A DNA stretch of 64,000 bases, from contig CBDEUC010000003.1 of NCBI GenBank assembly GCA_965243105.1, positions 2,108,001 to 2,172,000 on the forward strand, given 5' to 3'. The position numbers and the translations under genes were made by a program. This document shows positions 1-7,419 of the stretch, piece by piece (the stretch's first letter is position 1; every line of letters begins with the position of its first letter). This DNA is from WLWS01 sp965243105 (GTDB taxonomy: Bacteria; Pseudomonadota; Gammaproteobacteria; Eutrophobiales; Eutrophobiaceae). Below the pieces are notes generated by a model. The model was not told the origin of the DNA. It ran no database searches and saw only the letters and a list, made by a program, of their open reading frames with translations.

Positions 1-1197
1 GGAAGCGAATTCCCGGTGCTGCTTGGTTTCTATTGGAACCGCGACATATTGGCAAAGCTTTTCAACGTGGCTTCCGGCGATTTACCCTTCGTTATTGCAG
101 ACGACATCAGGGCCTGGCGACAGTCGCCAATGGAGTCACCGGTACTCAAGCAGGGACCGGCCAATGAAGTGATTGAAGATGAAGTCGATCTTTATGCATT
201 GCCTATCCCGCATCATTCAGAAGGCGATGGCGGTTGCTACCTCACATCCAGCGTCGTGGTGGCAAAGGATCCGGACACCGGTGTGCGCAACCTCTCCGTG
301 CATCGCATGATGGTCGTTGGAAAAAACCGCTTTACGCTGCTGCTGGAAGAACTCGGCCACCTGATGGATTATTTCAAGCGGGCGGAAGCGAAGGGCGAGG
401 CGCTGGAATTGACAGTGAGTAACGGAATCGATTTTCCAGTCCTGATGGCAGCCGCTGCCCCTGCGTCCGCCGCACCCATGGAAATGGATGAAGTTGGCAT
501 TGCCAGCCAGCTGCGTGGCGAGCCGGTTGAGTTACTGGAATCGCAAACCGTTGGTGTTGAAGGAATTGCCAATGCCCAGTTTATTATCGAGGGAAAGATC
601 CTTCCCAACATTCGAGAGCCGGAAGGACCGTACGCAGAGGTCACAGGTTATTATGCAGAGAGGGAAGACCGCTGGGTATTTGAAGCAACTGCAGTCACGC
701 GCCGTAAAGACCCCGTTTTCCAGTCCATCCTTTCTGGTAAAGAGGTGTATAACGCCTTTGGAATTGGCGCCAGCGCAGCCGTATTTGACAAGGTCCACTC
801 GGTGGTTCCGGATGTGACCGCAGTACACTTTTCCAATGGCTCTGTGCCCTATCACCTGGTCGTGCAGATTGACAAGAAGCATGAAGGTATTCAGCGTAAT
901 GCCATGATGGCGGCGTTCGTGTCTCATCCCTTCGTCAAGACGGTGACCCTGGTCGATCCTGACGTGGACATTTACAGCGTCGACGATGTTGAGTGGGCTG
1001 TACAAACACGTTGTCGTTTTGACCAGGACGTGATTTTTGCAGATGGCATCGGACACCGGCTCAATCCCAGCGTGGAGAATGATCACTGGACGCGTATCGG
1101 TTTTGACGCCACCGTGCCCTTGCCAAAAGAGGACAAGTTTGTTCGCGCCACTGTCAAGCAGGTAAACCTCGAAGACTATGAAATTGAAGGCGGCTAG
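1..1197 (+). CDS. UbiD family decarboxylase (5' truncated by window edge)
   Basis: UbiD enzymes use prenylated FMN to add or remove CO2 on unsaturated or aromatic acids. The frame is open from base 1, so the N-terminus lies outside the window; the GTG at 16 is internal. About 398 codons are present against roughly 450-500 for the family. The C-terminal half carries the family stretch NIREPEGPYAEVTGYYAE, which supplies the Arg/Glu catalytic residues, followed by a beta-rich domain ending in DYEIEGG. No UbiX partner is visible. The substrate cannot be read from the sequence. It could be the ubiquinone enzyme or a UbiD-like aromatic acid decarboxylase; the SEFPVLLGFYWNRD region looks more like the latter group. 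Confidence 0.85.
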   Translation, partial: GSEFPVLLGFYWNRDILAKLFNVASGDLPFVIADDIRAWRQSPMESPVLKQGPANEVIEDEVDLYALPIPHHSEGDGGCYLTSSVVVAKDPDTGVRNLSVHRMMVVGKNRFTLLLEELGHLMDYFKRAEAKGEALELTVSNGIDFPVLMAAAAPASAAPMEMDEVGIASQLRGEPVELLESQTVGVEGIANAQFIIEGKILPNIREPEGPYAEVTGYYAEREDRWVFEATAVTRRKDPVFQSILSGKEVYNAFGIGASAAVFDKVHSVVPDVTAVHFSNGSVPYHLVVQIDKKHEGIQRNAMMAAFVSHPFVKTVTLVDPDVDIYSVDDVEWAVQTRCRFDQDVIFADGIGHRLNPSVENDHWTRIGFDATVPLPKEDKFVRATVKQVNLEDYEIEGG

Positions 1198-1274
1198 ACC
1201 CTGCAATCCTGGAAAAATAGTCTACACTTATATATGAGTGTTCCTCACTATAAATGCCACCATTCGTGGCAGTA

Positions 1275-1303
1275 GCCCCCTTGCGCCGGCGATGGGGGCA
1301 TTT
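1275..1303 (+). terminator. Candidate terminator after ubiD-like gene
   Basis: GCCCCC (1275-1280) pairs with GGGGGC (1294-1299), followed by ATTTGTGTT. A smaller hairpin, TGCCAC/GTGGCA, lies just upstream at 1256-1271. The U tract is weak, so this is a moderate call. The 260 bases between the ubiD-like gene and the CBS gene hold nothing else I can identify. Confidence 0.4.
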
Positions 1304-1456
1304 GTGTTCAACTGTTCAAACTGGCCCCCGGGAGGTGTTACCACCAGTCTGGATTCGAACAGATTCCATGTATTAAAATTGGAGCCGTATTAAGGTTGTT
1401 TTGTCGCATTCATTTTTTCTGTTAATTGCTGGACGACAATCGCGGGGAAGATAATA

Positions 1457-1885
1457 GTGAAAACAATAAAAGATTTGCTGAGCAACAAGGGCGGCGAGGT
1501 CTGGTCCGTGACTTCAACTTCAACGGTGTTTGATGCCATAGCAATGATGGCGGAGAAGGGTGTAGGTGCCCTGATGGTAGTCGATGACGGCAGGCCGGTA
1601 GGCATACTCTCGGAACGAGACTACGCGCGCAAGGTTATTTTGCGGGAACGCTCTTCAAAAGACACCGCCGTCAGCGAAATCATGACGTCCCCGGTAATAC
1701 ACACCAGCTCAGACAGGAGCGTGCAGGAATGCATGAAGTTGATGACGGACAACAAGATAAGACATCTCCCTGTAATGGATAATGATGAACTCACAGGAAT
1801 GGTCTCCATCGGAGACCTGGTCAAGGCGACCATTGACGACCAGCAGGCTACTATAGAGCAGTTGGAAAGGTATATTTCAGGATAA
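1457..1885 (+). CDS. Tandem CBS-domain protein
   Basis: A 142-residue protein made almost wholly of two CBS domains (about 8-65 and 72-132), which together form a Bateman module binding adenine nucleotides or similar ligands. The repeat signatures VGALMVVDDGRPVGILSERD and IRHLPVMDNDELTGMVSIGD are clear. The start is GTG at 1457 with GGGGAAG about ten bases upstream. There is no catalytic domain, so it is probably a stand-alone energy or nucleotide sensor. Its target is unknown. It stands alone between the UbiD-like gene and the TIGR00266 gene. Confidence 0.85.
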   Translation: MKTIKDLLSNKGGEVWSVTSTSTVFDAIAMMAEKGVGALMVVDDGRPVGILSERDYARKVILRERSSKDTAVSEIMTSPVIHTSSDRSVQECMKLMTDNKIRHLPVMDNDELTGMVSIGDLVKATIDDQQATIEQLERYISG

Positions 1886-2052
1886 TTAACCCCGGCTTTT
1901 TTGCCCCTTGGCTTCAGCCCATTCCCAGGGAACGGGTTTAAAAATTGCAGTTTGACCCCATTTATATTTCCTGTGGTCGCAGTTTCATGACCCTGTAATA
2001 GGAAATTTCGTCTTAAGTTTGTATTCTGAATAAAAATAAAAAGGAGAACAGT

Positions 2053-2841
2053 ATGCGCTGTCACGAAGTGGATTATGAAATTATCGGGCATGACATGCAG
2101 GTGGTTGAGGTTGAACTTGACCCCGGTGAAACAGTGATTGCAGAAGCCGGTGCCATGACCTACATGGAGCAGGACATTGATTTTGAAACCCGCATGGGTG
2201 ATGGCTCAAAAGCCGACGAAGGATTACTTGGAAAGATGTTTAGCGCCGGTAAACGCATGCTCACCGGCGAGTCTATATTTACTACTCATTTTACCAATCA
2301 CGGTGAGGGCAAAAAGCGGGTCGCATTCTCCGCGCCTTACCCGGGTTCTATTGAAGCGCTTAACCTGGCCGAGCTGGGAGAAGGTATAACCTGTCAGAAA
2401 GATGCTTTCCTCTGTGCAGCGCTTGGTACCAGTGTTTCTATCACCTTTAACAAGAAGCTGGGTGCCGGCTTGTTTGGTGGTGAGGGATTTATCCTGCAAA
2501 AACTTGAAGGCGATGGTATGGCCTTTATCCAGGCAGGTGGAACCGTGGTCAGGAAAGAATTAAATGGTGAAACCCTTCGAGTCGATACCGGTTGCCTTGT
2601 GGGTTTTACCGAGGGTGTTACCTACGACATTCAACGTGCCGGCAATCTCAAGTCCATGATCTTTGGTGGTGAGGGCGTCTTCCTCGCAACGCTCACCGGT
2701 ACAGGCACAGTATGGTTACAAAGCCTGCCGTTCTCGCGCATGGCTGACCGAATACTTGCCCACGCTCCGTCCGCAGGAGGAGGCGATCAGGGCGAGGGTT
2801 CGGTACTCGGTGGAATAGGGCGTATCCTGGACGGGGACTAG
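2053..2841 (+). CDS. TIGR00266 / AIM24 family protein
   Basis: A 262-residue protein of the AIM24 (TIGR00266) family, a beta-rich fold related to tryptophan RNA-binding attenuator-like and mitochondrial AIM24 proteins; its biochemical role is not established. Hallmarks are [17 protein letters not shown] near the N-terminus, [13 protein letters not shown] in the middle and the [17 protein letters not shown] motif near the C-terminus. The ATG at 2053 is preceded by a strong AAGGAGA seven bases upstream. It ends nine bases from the convergent flavodoxin gene. Confidence 0.85.
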   Translation: MRCHEVDYEIIGHDMQVVEVELDPGETVIAEAGAMTYMEQDIDFETRMGDGSKADEGLLGKMFSAGKRMLTGESIFTTHFTNHGEGKKRVAFSAPYPGSIEALNLAELGEGITCQKDAFLCAALGTSVSITFNKKLGAGLFGGEGFILQKLEGDGMAFIQAGGTVVRKELNGETLRVDTGCLVGFTEGVTYDIQRAGNLKSMIFGGEGVFLATLTGTGTVWLQSLPFSRMADRILAHAPSAGGGDQGEGSVLGGIGRILDGD

Positions 2842-2849
2842 TTCCCCGG

Positions 2850-3521
2850 CTATTGGCCTGGTGCGAGAAGCTCGGCCAGCGAGGCCGGGCTTCCGTCGCC
2901 CTGTTTTGCATCAACGAAATTGTCGTAGTCTGCCGGGAATTGCCGCCTACCGCAGGCGTACTGCCTGGTGACATTTGCCACGTGCTCTCCGTGTAATTCT
3001 GCTGTCCTGATGTCACTGGGTGGTGGCGCATGATCCGTATCTTCATCGATATTGGCCTGTGCCATCACACCAAGGTAACCCGCCATGCGATTAAGATCTT
3101 CCTCGCTTCCCTGGCTGGAGTAATTACCCCCGGTTATACGCATGGGCACCCAGATCATGCCCATTTGCGAGGCTGATATCACCAGCTGTTGCAGGCACGC
3201 AAGCTTGTCGCCGCTACGCCCGGCGGAGACGGTAAATCCTGCCGCGATCTTGTTAAGCCACATGCGCTTAAGCCACACCTCTCCAGCCAGCTTCTCGATG
3301 AATTCCTTGAACCTGGCAGCTACGGACCCGATGTAGGTGGGAGTGCCAAAGATGATGGCATCTGACTCGTGAAGCCGCTGCCAGCTGGAATCCACCTCTT
3401 CCACGCTGAGCATGCGCACATCAGTTCCTTCAACCTTACCAGCACCGCGTACAATTGCCTCAGCCAGTTTTTCAGTGGCACCTTTAAAATTGCTGTAGTA
3501 AACAACTGTTATCACTGTCAT
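2850..3521 (-). CDS. WrbA-like flavodoxin / NAD(P)H:quinone oxidoreductase
   Basis: A 223-residue flavodoxin-fold protein. The FMN phosphate loop is near residues 8-16 (YYSNFKGATEKLA), GTPTYIGSVAARFKEF holds the second FMN loop, and AAGFTVSAGRSGDK is typical of WrbA-like NADPH-dependent quinone reductases and NAD(P)H-dependent FMN reductases. Such enzymes carry out two-electron quinone reduction in the cytoplasm. The C-terminus (about 170-223) is a family-atypical tail. It is transcribed divergently from the methyltransferase gene across about 110 bp. The subfamily assignment is less certain than the fold. Confidence 0.8.
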   Translation of the reverse strand: MTVITVVYYSNFKGATEKLAEAIVRGAGKVEGTDVRMLSVEEVDSSWQRLHESDAIIFGTPTYIGSVAARFKEFIEKLAGEVWLKRMWLNKIAAGFTVSAGRSGDKLACLQQLVISASQMGMIWVPMRITGGNYSSQGSEEDLNRMAGYLGVMAQANIDEDTDHAPPPSDIRTAELHGEHVANVTRQYACGRRQFPADYDNFVDAKQGDGSPASLAELLAPGQ

Positions 3522-3632
3522 TAACTTGTCCTCGGTCTCGTTTGCGGCATTATCAACAAAAAATAGTGTATACGACGCCTCTTATGGAACATAATCAGGC
3601 AAGGCTTCAGCAAATAGTGATGGAGAAACACA

Positions 3633-4802
3633 GTGCAGACAAGTGAATTGGAACAAAACCAGCACGACATGCTACCCGAAACGAACCATGATGAACTGGC
3701 GCGGCAACAGTTCGTGCGCTCATTCAAGGAACACCTCGTTGCAAACGTGCACCCGGGAAATCGATTGGCCTATGAGCATCGCGTCAAGCCCGAGTACATG
3801 AAGCAACATGATCGTGAACCTGCAGATCGATTTGAAGTGCGCGAGGTAATGACCCGGGATCCTCACTATAGAATGTTCAGCTCCCTGCTCAGGACAAGCC
3901 AGGAGATGATGTGGTCAGCCGCGCAGAAACCGGTGCAACGCAAGCTTGGTTCCCTGGTGCAAAAGGCAGGTCAGCAGGAAAGCGCCGGTGGCAGCCTGCA
4001 ACTGGACCCGGAACTGGAAATACCACGCTACCACAGGGCAGTAGACATCCATTGCCAGCCGGGTGGCTATCACACCGAGGTGTGTGAAGACGATATTGCG
4101 GCAGGGGCTGTTTATGACCGCGCAGTATTCATTTATGCCATGGGACAGATGGGGCCTGATAATGCTGACATGGGTGCCAGTAATGCCGCCTGGATCAGGG
4201 AAAACTACCCGGAGTTTAAACCTGAACGCATCCTTGATATGGGTTGCGCCGTTGGGCACAGCACGCTGGCCATTGCCGACGCATGGCCGGAAGCGGAGGT
4301 GCATGCGATTGATGTAGCAGCACCCATACTGCGTTATGCCCATGCGCGTGCAGAGGCAATCGGGACAAGCGTTCACTATTCACAGCAAAATGCCGAGAAC
4401 ACTAATTTTGAAGATGCGTCTTTTGACCTCGTTGTATCGCATATCCTTCTTCACGAAACTTCCGAGAGTGCAATTCACAGGATCATTGCTGAGTGTCATC
4501 GGCTTTTGAAACCGGGTGGTCTCATGGTGCATGCCGAGACACCGCCCTATAAAAACCTGGAAGCGTTTGATGCGTTCATGCTCGACTGGGACACGAGAAA
4601 TAATAATGAACCATTCTGGTCCCGCTCCCATGAAATCGATTACAGGGAACTGAGTGAGAAAGCCGGGTTTGATGGCGACAATGTGTTTGAAACCATGGCG
4701 CCCAGTGCCTACCAGGTGGCGCAAGCGAAGCGTTCAAAAGTATTCCAGGGCGGCGACTTTGGCGGGGGTGGCCTTTGGTTTCTCTATGGATGTCAAAAAT
4801 AG
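3633..4802 (+). CDS. Class I SAM-dependent methyltransferase
   Basis: A 389-residue protein with a C-terminal Rossmann methyltransferase domain. Motif I is ILDMGCAVGHSTLAIAD (about residues 196-212), followed by an acidic EVHAIDVA strand end, FDLVVSHILLHE as motif IV and LKPGGLMVHAET as motif V/VI. The N-terminal 190 residues are not a recognised domain. GTG at 3633 is preferred because GGAGA lies six bases upstream; an ATG at 3669 is the alternative. The next gene starts nine bases after its stop, so the two are probably co-transcribed. The methyl acceptor is unknown. Confidence 0.8.
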   Translation: MQTSELEQNQHDMLPETNHDELARQQFVRSFKEHLVANVHPGNRLAYEHRVKPEYMKQHDREPADRFEVREVMTRDPHYRMFSSLLRTSQEMMWSAAQKPVQRKLGSLVQKAGQQESAGGSLQLDPELEIPRYHRAVDIHCQPGGYHTEVCEDDIAAGAVYDRAVFIYAMGQMGPDNADMGASNAAWIRENYPEFKPERILDMGCAVGHSTLAIADAWPEAEVHAIDVAAPILRYAHARAEAIGTSVHYSQQNAENTNFEDASFDLVVSHILLHETSESAIHRIIAECHRLLKPGGLMVHAETPPYKNLEAFDAFMLDWDTRNNNEPFWSRSHEIDYRELSEKAGFDGDNVFETMAPSAYQVAQAKRSKVFQGGDFGGGGLWFLYGCQK

Positions 4803-4811
4803 AGAATTATC

Positions 4812-5171
4812 ATGCCGGAGAATGCAAAACTGAAACGCAGCGCAAAAGGAGAGCGCCCTTATTTCTTTGATGATCCTGCTGTTGATAAATTACTGGCCAT
4901 GCTGATGGGGCTCGCAGGCGAAGTCTCGGTGATGCGCGATCGCATTGATACCATTGAACGCGTCGCCACGGAGAAAAAACTTTTGTCCGTCGAGGACATC
5001 GAGGCCTATGAGGCGAGCGAGGATGTCCTGAAGGAACGGGCAGAGAGACGCGAAATATTCCTTGGAGAAATTACCCGTATCATCAGCGCTGAGCTTGAAG
5101 GCCTTGAGGACGAAAGTGAAGCGTACGATGAGGCTATTAAGCTCGTAGAGGAAACTCGAGAGAACAAATAA
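4812..5171 (+). CDS. Small acidic coiled-coil protein, unknown function
   Basis: A 119-residue, highly charged protein with no family I recognise. Residues 25-119 are predicted from sequence pattern to be almost entirely helical with heptad-like spacing (VMRDRIDTIERVATEKKLL, then acidic helices to the C-terminus). It has no signal peptide or membrane segment. It starts nine bases after the methyltransferase stop and is probably its operon partner, perhaps an oligomerisation or targeting subunit; that role is inference only. A terminator hairpin begins at its stop codon. Confidence 0.65.
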   Translation: MPENAKLKRSAKGERPYFFDDPAVDKLLAMLMGLAGEVSVMRDRIDTIERVATEKKLLSVEDIEAYEASEDVLKERAERREIFLGEITRIISAELEGLEDESEAYDEAIKLVEETRENK

Positions 5172-5192
5172 AAAAACCACCCGAAGGTGGTT
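5170..5192 (-). terminator. Intrinsic terminator, strongest on the minus strand
   Basis: AACCACC (5175-5181), loop CGAA, GGTGGTT (5186-5192). On the minus strand the stem is followed by a run of T, the classic rho-independent pattern. On the plus strand the T run is poor, so it serves the methyltransferase operon less well. It sits eight bases beyond the outer copy of the duplicated ssrA 3' end, as a tmRNA terminator would. Confidence 0.7.
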
Positions 5193-5199
5193 ATTTCAT

Positions 5200-5219
5200 T
5201 TGGTGGAGGCGGCGGGAGT
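5200..5219 (-). repeat. Direct repeat: detached copy of the ssrA 3' end
   Basis: These 20 bases are identical to 5392-5411, the acceptor-stem and CCA end of tmRNA. The copy diverges immediately inside the T-arm, so it is not a functional tRNA-like domain. Direct duplication of an RNA-gene 3' end is the usual footprint of tyrosine-recombinase integration, here flanking only 172 bases. Confidence 0.8.
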
Positions 5220-5391
5220 GCTCGCAATCCTCGTGAACGGATTGCTCGGCCTGCGTTTCACTTCGGCCCGTCGGCCTTTGGCCAACGTCCTGCGCATCGC
5301 TGGCGCGATGCTGGTCGAACCGCATACGCGTGATCTCTTCCGCACCTCCTTCATAAACGACAAAAGCCACAAAAGTGGCTTTAATCGATTA
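5220..5391. other. Hairpin-rich block between the two ssrA 3'-end copies
   Basis: A GC-rich 172-base stretch with no credible gene. It contains successive inverted repeats: GCAATCC/GGATTGC (5224-5230 with 5239-5245), GGCC-based repeats around 5263-5283, and GCATCGC/GCGATGC (5294-5300 with 5305-5311). It ends with the ssrA terminator. It may be a decayed integrated element or a dispersed palindromic repeat; the sequence alone does not decide. Confidence 0.5.
5363..5382 (-). terminator. ssrA: ssrA terminator
   Basis: AAAGCCAC (5363-5370), loop AAAA, GTGGCTTT (5375-5382), an eight-base-pair stem located ten bases beyond the tmRNA CCA end. On the minus strand the stem ends in TTT followed by TGTC, giving a short U tract. 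Confidence 0.6.
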
Positions 5392-5411
5392 TTGGTGGAG
5401 GCGGCGGGAGT
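5392..5411 (-). repeat. Direct repeat: functional ssrA 3' end
   Basis: The partner of the 20-base repeat at 5200-5219. This copy is continuous with the tmRNA T-arm (GGTTCGACTCC on the minus strand) and therefore belongs to the working gene. Confidence 0.8.
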
Positions 5412-5754
5412 CGAACCCGCGTCCGCAAGTACTCTGCCTTTGGTTCTACATGCTTAGCCGACTCTATTAATTTAACTGGCTGCTACCCGAACGGCAGGGA
5501 AAACAATCAGCGAGTTCGTAAAGTTTTAACGAATCATTCCCGAACAAAAGTCATCGCGAGCTTATGTGAGTCGACGCCTGGAACCGGGCGCATAAGCACA
5601 CACCGGGCAGACGGCACCCTACTGGGTATTAAGCAGCGAGTGCGTAGTTGTCGTCGTTGGCAACTATATAAAGTGCAGCTGGTTTAACGAGGTAATCTGC
5701 ACCTCGGCATGCCCCTCGGGTTTCGCTACCCACGTCGAAGCCAAGTGCGCCCCC
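5393..5754 (-). ncRNA. ssrA: tmRNA (transfer-messenger RNA)
   Basis: tmRNA rescues ribosomes stalled on mRNAs lacking a stop codon and tags the nascent peptide for proteolysis. Read on the minus strand, the 5' end GGGGGCG pairs with the 3' CGCCTCC of the acceptor stem, which ends in an encoded CCA at 5393. The tRNA-like T-arm is CGGGTTCGACTCCCG. The tag frame (5632-5661, stop TAA at 5629-5631) reads ANDDNYALAA, one residue different from the E. coli tag ANDENYALAA. Length is about 362 nt, normal for a one-piece tmRNA. Its protein partner SmpB is encoded 1.1 kb away on the same strand. The 3' end is duplicated downstream. Confidence 0.96.
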
Positions 5755-5812
5755 AAATACTAACAAGGGTTTCCGTTGCTTTAACGCATGAGGAACTGTT
5801 TTGTGGATGGGA

Positions 5813-5842
5813 AGTATAGTACAGCCCGTTCCATATTCTCAA
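5813..5842 (-). promoter_or_regulatory. Candidate sigma70 promoter for ssrA
   Basis: On the minus strand TTGAGA (5837-5842) and TATACT (5813-5818) are separated by 18 bases. Transcription would start near 5806, giving a precursor with a leader of about 50 nt before the mature tmRNA 5' end, consistent with RNase P processing of this family. It lies between ssrA and the end of the uspE-like gene. Confidence 0.5.
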
Positions 5843-5878
5843 TATTGGGGCAGGAACGGGTAAAATCAACGGCTGGAA

Positions 5879-6706
5879 TCAGGACTGCGGAGGAACAACG
5901 ACGAGAATATCGTGATCCATGTGATTCAGGAGCTTGTCGACGATGTTGCCAAAAATACGGTTTGCCAGTGTGCTGCGAGTAGAGAGTCCCACAACAACGA
6001 CATCAGCATTGATTTTCTCAGCGATCTCGGTAATAACCTCTTCCGGGTCACCAACCGATGCATGCACTTTTTCCGTGTCAATGTTCAGTCGCTTTGCTAT
6101 GTCGGTGACATGCTGAAATTCATCCTGTGACGAGTAGGAATACACCGCGTGTAACTCGCAGTTTTCGTAGGCACTTGAAGCCGCTGTGCCAAAATCGATG
6201 ATGGTGTCCATGAGCTTCTGGTACTCCTCGTCCTCGCGCCGGGTATCCACGGCCATCAATACGTTTTGAGGCTGGTCTGGACGATCTGTTGAAACCAGCA
6301 GCACTGAACACTGGGCTGAACTCATTAACGCCGTATCAGAGGAAGTCATCAGCAGGCGGCGCGCCGTGGAGCGACGATGTGTCGACTTGACGATGATATC
6401 GCTTTTCTCACGCACAGCTGCAGAGCCCAGTGAGCCGCGCCAGTCATTACTCCAGTCAAGCTCTCCCTCGATCTCGATGCCTTCATCCCTCACACCCTGC
6501 ACAATTTGATCCAACCAGGGCTGGTACCTTGCACGTTCCACGCGTTCCAGTGCCTCGGCGTCGTGTGAAGACAGCGTTGGCGAGATACACAGATAGGCGT
6601 GGATCCTGGCGCCGGTAACGCGAGCAATTCCCATGGCACGTTGCAGTGCAATCTGCTTGTCAGTAGCCGGGTCGATGACGGTGAAAACGGTGTTGATCTC
6701 GGGCAT
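5879..6706 (-). CDS. uspE: Tandem universal stress protein (UspE-like)
   Basis: A 275-residue cytoplasmic protein with two Usp domains (about 4-140 and 148-272). The first half resembles UspE-type N-terminal domains, with KSTHRRSTARRLLMTSSD at the ligand loop. The second ends with VVVGLSTRSTLANRIFGN and HDILVVVPP, the usual nucleotide-binding loop and last strand of the family. UspE-type proteins protect against stress and affect motility and aggregation in E. coli. The gene lies between ssrA and smpB on the same strand, splitting the two tmRNA partners; whether that is functional is unknown. Confidence 0.85.
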   Translation of the reverse strand: MPEINTVFTVIDPATDKQIALQRAMGIARVTGARIHAYLCISPTLSSHDAEALERVERARYQPWLDQIVQGVRDEGIEIEGELDWSNDWRGSLGSAAVREKSDIIVKSTHRRSTARRLLMTSSDTALMSSAQCSVLLVSTDRPDQPQNVLMAVDTRREDEEYQKLMDTIIDFGTAASSAYENCELHAVYSYSSQDEFQHVTDIAKRLNIDTEKVHASVGDPEEVITEIAEKINADVVVVGLSTRSTLANRIFGNIVDKLLNHMDHDILVVVPPQS

Positions 6707-6836
6707 CTTCTTATTCCAGTCTTTTATTATTATTTATCGTAATGGCTAATGATAACGTATCTCGGGCTATGATCCAGAGCGCGAATGCGTCAAATAGTGC
6801 ACAAATTTGAGCTATTTTGGCGAAATAAAGGCCTGT

Positions 6837-7313
6837 TCAGCCCCGCTTCATAATGCGTTGTTTTTGCCTCTGCCAGTCCCTGTCCTTCAGGCTGTCCCGC
6901 TTGTCGTGAGCCTGTTTGCCCCTCGCGATACCGATTTCGACCTTGGCCTTACCTCGTTTCCAGTACATCGCCGTGACCACCAGGGTAAATCCCTTTCGTT
7001 CAACGGCACCGGTCAGGCGGTCAATCTCTTTCTTGTGTAGCAGTAATTTTCGACTCCGCCTCGGGTCCGGCGTGATATGGGTAGATGCCGTGGGAAGAGG
7101 TGTAATCAGGGTGCTTTGCAGGAAAATCTCTCCGTTCTTCAGGTGCACATAGTTATCCCGAATCTGGACTTTACCCGCGCGCAGGCTTTTAACTTCCCAC
7201 CCTTCGAGAACGATGCCTGCTTCCAGCCGATCTTCAATAAAGTAGTCATGTCTCGCCTTCTTGTTCAGAACGATCGTGTTGGAACCCTGCTTTTGTTTTT
7301 TATCTGCTGCCAT
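6837..7313 (-). CDS. smpB: SsrA-binding protein SmpB
   Basis: SmpB binds the tRNA-like domain of tmRNA and delivers it to stalled ribosomes. The 158-residue product has the standard length and signatures: [38 protein letters not shown], the [13 protein letters not shown] segment and the basic C-terminal tail (from [15 protein letters not shown]) that enters the mRNA channel. The start follows a short gap from the kinase-HDOD gene. With ssrA only 1.1 kb away, the locus encodes both halves of trans-translation. Confidence 0.97.
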   Translation of the reverse strand: MAADKKQKQGSNTIVLNKKARHDYFIEDRLEAGIVLEGWEVKSLRAGKVQIRDNYVHLKNGEIFLQSTLITPLPTASTHITPDPRRSRKLLLHKKEIDRLTGAVERKGFTLVVTAMYWKRGKAKVEIGIARGKQAHDKRDSLKDRDWQRQKQRIMKRG

Positions 7314-7419
7314 GCTCTATTTGAAGGAAGTCGATACCCACCGGGAGTTATTGAAGTGAGTATAACAGCGCAGGGTAGAACACAACATCTACCGGGATAC
7401 AGTGGGCAACGGGCGCCCT

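Noticed and set aside
532..1206. A 224-codon minus-strand frame inside the ubiD-like gene
   Set aside because: It is antisense to a strongly supported family member and has no recognisable domain.
1340..1375. GGATTCGAAC considered as part of a tRNA T-arm
   Set aside because: No matching acceptor stem or anticodon arm around it.
5200..5457. An 85-codon open frame across the ssrA end and the repeat
   Set aside because: It reads through the tmRNA acceptor and T-arm on the opposite strand, with the typical artefact peptide from tRNA-like ends. No start signal or homology is visible.
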